From the NCBI GenBank assembly GCA_024278035.1, contig JAJRUA010000336.1, forward strand, positions 1 through 10,428: 10,428 nucleotides of DNA, in the 5' to 3' direction. A program made the position numbers and the translations under genes. This document shows, in pieces, positions 5,602 to 10,428 of this stretch. The stretch is from Planctomycetota bacterium (lineage in GTDB: Bacteria > Planctomycetota > Planctomycetia > Pirellulales > Lacipirellulaceae). The notes under the pieces were generated by a model. That model made no database searches. It saw only the letters and a program-made list of their open reading frames with translations, and had not been told where the DNA came from. Numbering within the stretch: position 1 is the stretch's first letter; each line of letters starts with the position of its first letter.

Positions 5602-7221
5602 CTAGTGGATGCTGCCCGCGACACCCTTTTTATCCGTATCTTTCGCGTCGAAATTCGTTACCAAAGCTTCCGTTGTCAACATCAGTCCGGCAATACTTGC
5701 GGCATTAGTAAGCGAGGTCTTGACGACTTTCGTCGGGTCAATGACGCCTGCCTTGAACATATCGACGTACTCACCTGTGTTGGCGTTGAATCCCGTGTTC
5801 TTGCCTTTCTGAGAAACTTCATCTGCGATAACGCTTCCGGAAAGGCCGCCGTTGTCAGCGATTTGCTTGAGCGGGGCATCAAGCACACCGAGAACGATAT
5901 CGACACCAATCTTTTCGTCTCCCTTAGCGGAAGAGCGAGCCGCTTCCACCGCTTCGCGTGTGCGAAGCAGGGCGACGCCACCGCCAGGAAGGATGCCCTC
6001 TTCGACAGCCGCACGCGTGGCGTGTAGAGCATCTTCGACACGGGCCTTCTTCTGCTTCATGTCGGCTTCGCTGCCAGCACCAACCGACACAATGGCTACG
6101 CCACCCGTGAGCTTGGCAAGTCGTTCTTGCAGCTTCTCGGTGTCGTAGTCGCTGGTCGAGTTTTCGATGTTTTTGCGAATCTGGTCGATCCGCTTCTTCA
6201 CGTCAGCGGTTGAACCGGCACCTTGGATGATGGTCGTCGTGTCTTTCGATGCGATGAACTTCTTCGCCTTGCCAAGATGTTCCAGCGTGACCGCTTCGAG
6301 CTTGATACCCAGATCTTCGCTGATGAGCGTGCCCCCCGTGAGCGTGGCAATATCGCCCAGCATGGCCTTGCGACGATCGCCAAAACCGGGAGCTTTTACA
6401 GCCGTGACATTCAGCACGCCGCGGAGCTTGTTCACGACCAAGGCGGCAAGCGCTTCGCCATCGATATCTTCGGAGATGATCGCCAGGGGGTGGCCTTTTT
6501 GGCTAACTGCTTCGAGAATAGGAAGCAATTCACGCAGGTTCGATATTTTCTTCTCGAAGATCAGAATGCGGGCGTCTTCGAGCGAGGACTCCATCGTTGC
6601 TTGATCGGTAATGAAGTACGGCGATAGGTAGCCTTTGTCGAACTGCATTCCTTCGACAAACTCAAGGACCGTGTCCGTCGTCTTTCCTTCTTCAACGGTA
6701 ATGACGCCATCTTTGCCGACTTTCTCCATCGCATCGGCCAGCAGATCGCCGATCACTCGGTCGTTATTGGCACTGATCGCACCGACTTGAGCGATTTCTT
6801 CCTTGGTCTTTACCTTCTTCGACATCGAGTCGAGTTCTTCACACGCAGCCGCAGCCGCCTTTTCGATCCCGCGGCGCACGGCGGTCGGATTGCTGCCGGC
6901 CACAACATTGCGGGTTCCCTCTTTGAGGATTGCACGGGTAAGAACCGTGGCGGTCGTTGTGCCGTCACCAGCCAGCTTGCTGGTCTTGTCAGCCACTTCG
7001 TGAACGAGCTTAGCCCCCATGTTCTCGAACGGGTCCTCCAGTTCGATCTCTTTGGAGACGGTCACCCCATCCTTCGTGACGGAGGGTCCGCCGAAGGATT
7101 TGTTAATCATCACATTACGACCAGTGGGGCCCATCGTGACCGCCACCGCATCGGCTAGCTTATCAACACCGGCGAGCATTTTTGCTCGGGCGGCGTCATC
7201 GAACATGAGTTGTTTGGCCAC
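5602..7221 (-). CDS. groEL: GroEL chaperonin paralog without a GGM tail
   Basis: This is a 60-kDa chaperonin subunit forming the double-ring folding chamber capped by GroES. The 539 residues include KDGV (50-53), the ATP-binding [10 protein letters not shown] (84-93), the apical substrate/GroES-binding residues Tyr198, Tyr202 and Phe203 (YLSPYF), the apical helix [14 protein letters not shown], catalytic Asp397 in VEDALHAT, and PGGGVALL (412-419). All key residues match E. coli GroEL, so it should be an active canonical chaperonin. The odd part is the end: instead of Gly-Gly-Met repeats it finishes with [13 protein letters not shown]. The GTG start at 7221 has GGAG 8 nt upstream and gives the standard MAKQ opening. 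It lies 71 bp after groES on the same strand, the usual groES-groEL pair, and is followed by a strong terminator. Confidence 0.97.
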   Translation of the reverse strand: MAKQLMFDDAARAKMLAGVDKLADAVAVTMGPTGRNVMINKSFGGPSVTKDGVTVSKEIELEDPFENMGAKLVHEVADKTSKLAGDGTTTATVLTRAILKEGTRNVVAGSNPTAVRRGIEKAAAAACEELDSMSKKVKTKEEIAQVGAISANNDRVIGDLLADAMEKVGKDGVITVEEGKTTDTVLEFVEGMQFDKGYLSPYFITDQATMESSLEDARILIFEKKISNLRELLPILEAVSQKGHPLAIISEDIDGEALAALVVNKLRGVLNVTAVKAPGFGDRRKAMLGDIATLTGGTLISEDLGIKLEAVTLEHLGKAKKFIASKDTTTIIQGAGSTADVKKRIDQIRKNIENSTSDYDTEKLQERLAKLTGGVAIVSVGAGSEADMKQKKARVEDALHATRAAVEEGILPGGGVALLRTREAVEAARSSAKGDEKIGVDIVLGVLDAPLKQIADNGGLSGSVIADEVSQKGKNTGFNANTGEYVDMFKAGVIDPTKVVKTSLTNAASIAGLMLTTEALVTNFDAKDTDKKGVAGSIH

Positions 7222-7292
7222 GAGAAGGGCTCCGTTATGGGTTGCGTGTGTGCGTTAAATGCAAGCAATAAGGCAGGCGAAAGTGCCAAACG

Positions 7293-7595
7293 TTAGCTGG
7301 CGACCTTGGCGAGAATGTCCGATTCACGGAGAATCTTGTATTCTTTGCCATCGATCTCGACTTCGGATCCACCGTACTTGCCGTAGATGACTTCATCGCC
7401 AACGGCGACCGACAGTTCGCCACGGGCACCACTATCAAGCAAACGCCCTTGGCCGATAGCCACGACCGAACCTCGCTGCGGTTTCTCACGAGCGGCGTCC
7501 GGCAGAACGATTCCGCCAGCGGTCATCTCTTCTGCTTCTAGGGGGGAAACAACGACACGGTCATCCAGCGGACGTAGGTTGATTTTTTTGGCCAT
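7293..7595 (-). CDS. groES: GroES co-chaperonin
   Basis: GroES is the heptameric lid of the GroEL chamber. The 100-residue product is normal length (E. coli 97) and starts [16 protein letters not shown]. The mobile loop (about 19-33) carries GGIVL at 27-31, the segment that inserts into the GroEL apical domain. It is followed by [34 protein letters not shown] and the conserved end [10 protein letters not shown]. The ATG at 7595 has AAAGGA about 10 nt upstream. It is flanked on both sides by groEL genes on the same strand and is the only groES in the window, so it may serve both rings. It is 114 bp downstream of the Gly/Met-tailed groEL, with a hairpin between, and 71 bp upstream of the other, so it is more tightly linked to the latter. 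Confidence 0.97.
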   Translation of the reverse strand: MAKKINLRPLDDRVVVSPLEAEEMTAGGIVLPDAAREKPQRGSVVAIGQGRLLDSGARGELSVAVGDEVIYGKYGGSEVEIDGKEYKILRESDILAKVAS

Positions 7596-7666
7596 GATAG
7601 AGGGTCCTTTGTTTTTTTATCGCTTCGAGAGAACGATGTGTTAGTTGAAAATTGTTGGGTGTTGGT

Positions 7667-7705
7667 CAAAGGCGGTCAGCTAATCGGTGAAAGCTGACCG
7701 CTTTG
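7667..7705 (-). terminator. Hairpin between the Gly/Met-tailed groEL and groES (terminator or attenuator)
   Basis: AGCTGACCGC pairs perfectly with GCGGTCAGCT (7672-7681 with 7692-7701, 10-nt loop). After a single bulged G the stem continues with CAAA/TTTG. It begins 4 nt after the groEL TAA at 7710. There is no long U run beyond it, so partial read-through into groES is likely. It may mainly protect the 3' end or set the expression ratio. Confidence 0.6.
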
Positions 7706-7709
7706 TTAT

Positions 7710-9548
<1,839 letters not shown>

Positions 9549-9676
9549 CTATGCGGTAGAGCAAACTCGCCCAAAATGGCAGGTACACCGGTCACCACCC
9601 CCACGTATTAAGCAAGTGGCGTGCCACCGGACGAATTGAACTCTTGCCGAGGAAGCAGCGTCCTAGATTTCTGGCG

Positions 9677-9701
9677 GAAAAGAGACAATAATCCTCTTTT
9701 C
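9677..9701. promoter_or_regulatory. Spaced inverted repeat, possible operator
   Basis: GAAAAGAG-N9-CTCTTTTC is an 8-bp perfect inverted repeat with a 9-nt spacer. The 9-nt spacer matches CIRCE geometry (9-9-9), but the sequence does not match the CIRCE consensus. It lies 252 bp upstream of the groEL start, and on the minus strand TTGAAA overlaps its start. No U tract follows, so it is not an obvious terminator. It could be an operator or chance. Confidence 0.35.
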
Positions 9702-9808
9702 AAGCATTCCTGATGAAGCCCTGGGCCACCCTCAATCCGCCATCCAGCTCACCGGCCCCGAATGCCAAACTGGCAGGCCACCGACCAATGCACCCTCCCA
9801 ACCCTCTT

Positions 9809-9824
9809 ATCCGATCGATCGGAT
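9809..9824. promoter_or_regulatory. Perfect 16-bp palindrome
   Basis: ATCCGATCGATCGGAT is identical to its own reverse complement over 16 bp. It is 160 bp upstream of the carbamoyltransferase start in the divergent region. A dimeric regulator site is plausible; nothing else supports that. Confidence 0.35.
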
Positions 9825-9968
9825 CGCCAAGCCGAGAGAAACACCCGTTTCAAGCCTCTTCTCATGAGTCGTCCTAGCCGATTTTTGTTACCGGTGGCTA
9901 TCCTGAACTGTGGCAGACATTTAGCTTTTACAGCTTGAGCCAACTTTCCCCTTCGTCTCCCCTCTCAA

Positions 9969-9974
9969 TATAAA
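9969..9974 (+). promoter_or_regulatory. Candidate -10 element immediately upstream of the carbamoyltransferase gene
   Basis: TATAAA ends 10 bp before the TTG start. If used as a -10 box, transcription would start within a few bases of the start codon, giving a nearly leaderless message. The corresponding -35 region (near 9946) is poor (TTCCCC). Confidence 0.35.
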
Positions 9975-9984
9975 CTTATCTCCC

Positions 9985-10428
9985 TTGAATATCCTTGGTA
10001 TTAACGCCTACCACGGCGATGCTTCGGCCGCCCTGGTAGTTGACGGACAATTGGTCGCAGCGGTCGAGGAGGAGCGGTTCAACCGCATCAAGCACTGGGC
10101 CGGCTTTCCAGCAGAGTCCATCCGCTGGTGTCTTGAGCGTGCAGGACTCGCCGCGACTGACATTGACCATGTCGCCATTTCCTTCAATCCCCGCGCCAAT
10201 TTGGGGCAACGGCTGAAATTCGTTGCTAAGAATCGTCCTTCGGCGCGGGCCATTATCGACCGACTCCGCCGGCAAGGCAAAACGCTGGCACTCGAAGATC
10301 AATTTGCCGAAGCGGTTGGGATGCCCAAAAGCGAAATTCGTGCTCAGTTCCATCGCGTCGAGCATCACCAGACGCACGTTGCTGCCGGCTTTTTGATTTC
10401 CCCCTACGAAGAGTCCGCCGTACTGTCG
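9985..10428 (+). CDS. Carbamoyltransferase, NodU/CmcH/TobZ family, N-terminal part (3' end outside the window)
   Basis: These enzymes move a carbamoyl group from carbamoyl phosphate, via carbamoyl adenylate, onto hydroxyls of sugars, antibiotics or other metabolites. The visible 148 residues start MNILGINAYHGDASAALVVD, the typical opening of the Kae1-like domain. They continue with AAVEEERFNRIKHWAGFP (25-42) and the metal-binding histidine motif EHHQTHVAAGF (126-136; His127, His128, His131). The YrdC-like adenylate-forming half lies beyond the edge. TTG at 9985 is the start: it fits the conserved N-terminus, and no ATG or GTG occurs in frame between it and the stop at 9922-9924. There is no Shine-Dalgarno sequence, but TATAAA sits 10 bp upstream. 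The gene is divergent from the chaperonin cluster, and the substrate cannot be told from this part. In planctomycetes such genes often lie near glycosyltransferases, which would be to the right. Confidence 0.92.
   Translation, partial: MNILGINAYHGDASAALVVDGQLVAAVEEERFNRIKHWAGFPAESIRWCLERAGLAATDIDHVAISFNPRANLGQRLKFVAKNRPSARAIIDRLRRQGKTLALEDQFAEAVGMPKSEIRAQFHRVEHHQTHVAAGFLISPYEESAVLS

Noticed and set aside
9749..9943. 64-codon minus-strand frame in the divergent region
   Set aside because: No recognisable motif, no ribosome binding site, Arg-rich composition, and it spans the 16-bp palindrome. Treated as chance.

Overview
The window looks like chromosomal DNA from a planctomycete, probably of the Pirellulales type. 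This is inferred from protein style: a zinc-dependent metalloprotease tail of the DUF4953/DUF5117 kind, two GroEL paralogs flanking one GroES, DnaJ and GrpE without DnaK, then FmdB and YacG, with frequent GTG/TTG starts and intergenic palindromic repeats. No database search was possible, so the lineage is an inference.

Layout. Positions 1-1486 (+ strand) hold the C-terminal end of a large metalloprotease, a P-II signalling protein with a GTG start, and, directly abutting it (TAG then ATG), a small degenerate receiver-like protein. Positions 1487-1829 separate convergent genes and are filled by a 317-bp nested palindrome. From 9425 down to 1830 everything reads on the minus strand. In transcription order the genes are: groEL with a Gly/Met tail (GTG start), groES, a second groEL without that tail (GTG start), dnaJ, grpE, an FmdB-type zinc ribbon, the 55-codon zinc-ribbon gene yacG, and a multi-pass membrane protein. 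Hairpins follow both groEL genes. The one after the second groEL is a convincing terminator, so dnaJ-grpE-fmdB-yacG-membrane protein probably forms a separate unit. From 9426 to 9984 there is a divergent, gene-free regulatory region. From 9985 the 5' part of a carbamoyltransferase (NodU/CmcH/TobZ family, TTG start) runs off the right edge.

Function. The core is a protein-folding cluster: two chaperonins sharing one co-chaperonin, plus the J-protein and nucleotide exchange factor for an Hsp70 encoded elsewhere. The P-II/receiver-like pair is a small signalling module. Its P-II has lost the C-terminal arginines that contact ATP phosphates in well-studied homologs.

Most notable structure. Three spacers of the minus-strand cluster (groEL/dnaJ, dnaJ/grpE, fmdB/yacG) each hold one copy of the same imperfect inverted repeat, whose ends resemble TGAACCACGAAG. 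One copy supplies the last 13 codons and the stop of dnaJ; another supplies the stop codon of fmdB. The different, larger palindrome at 1495-1811 looks like a non-coding mobile or structural element.
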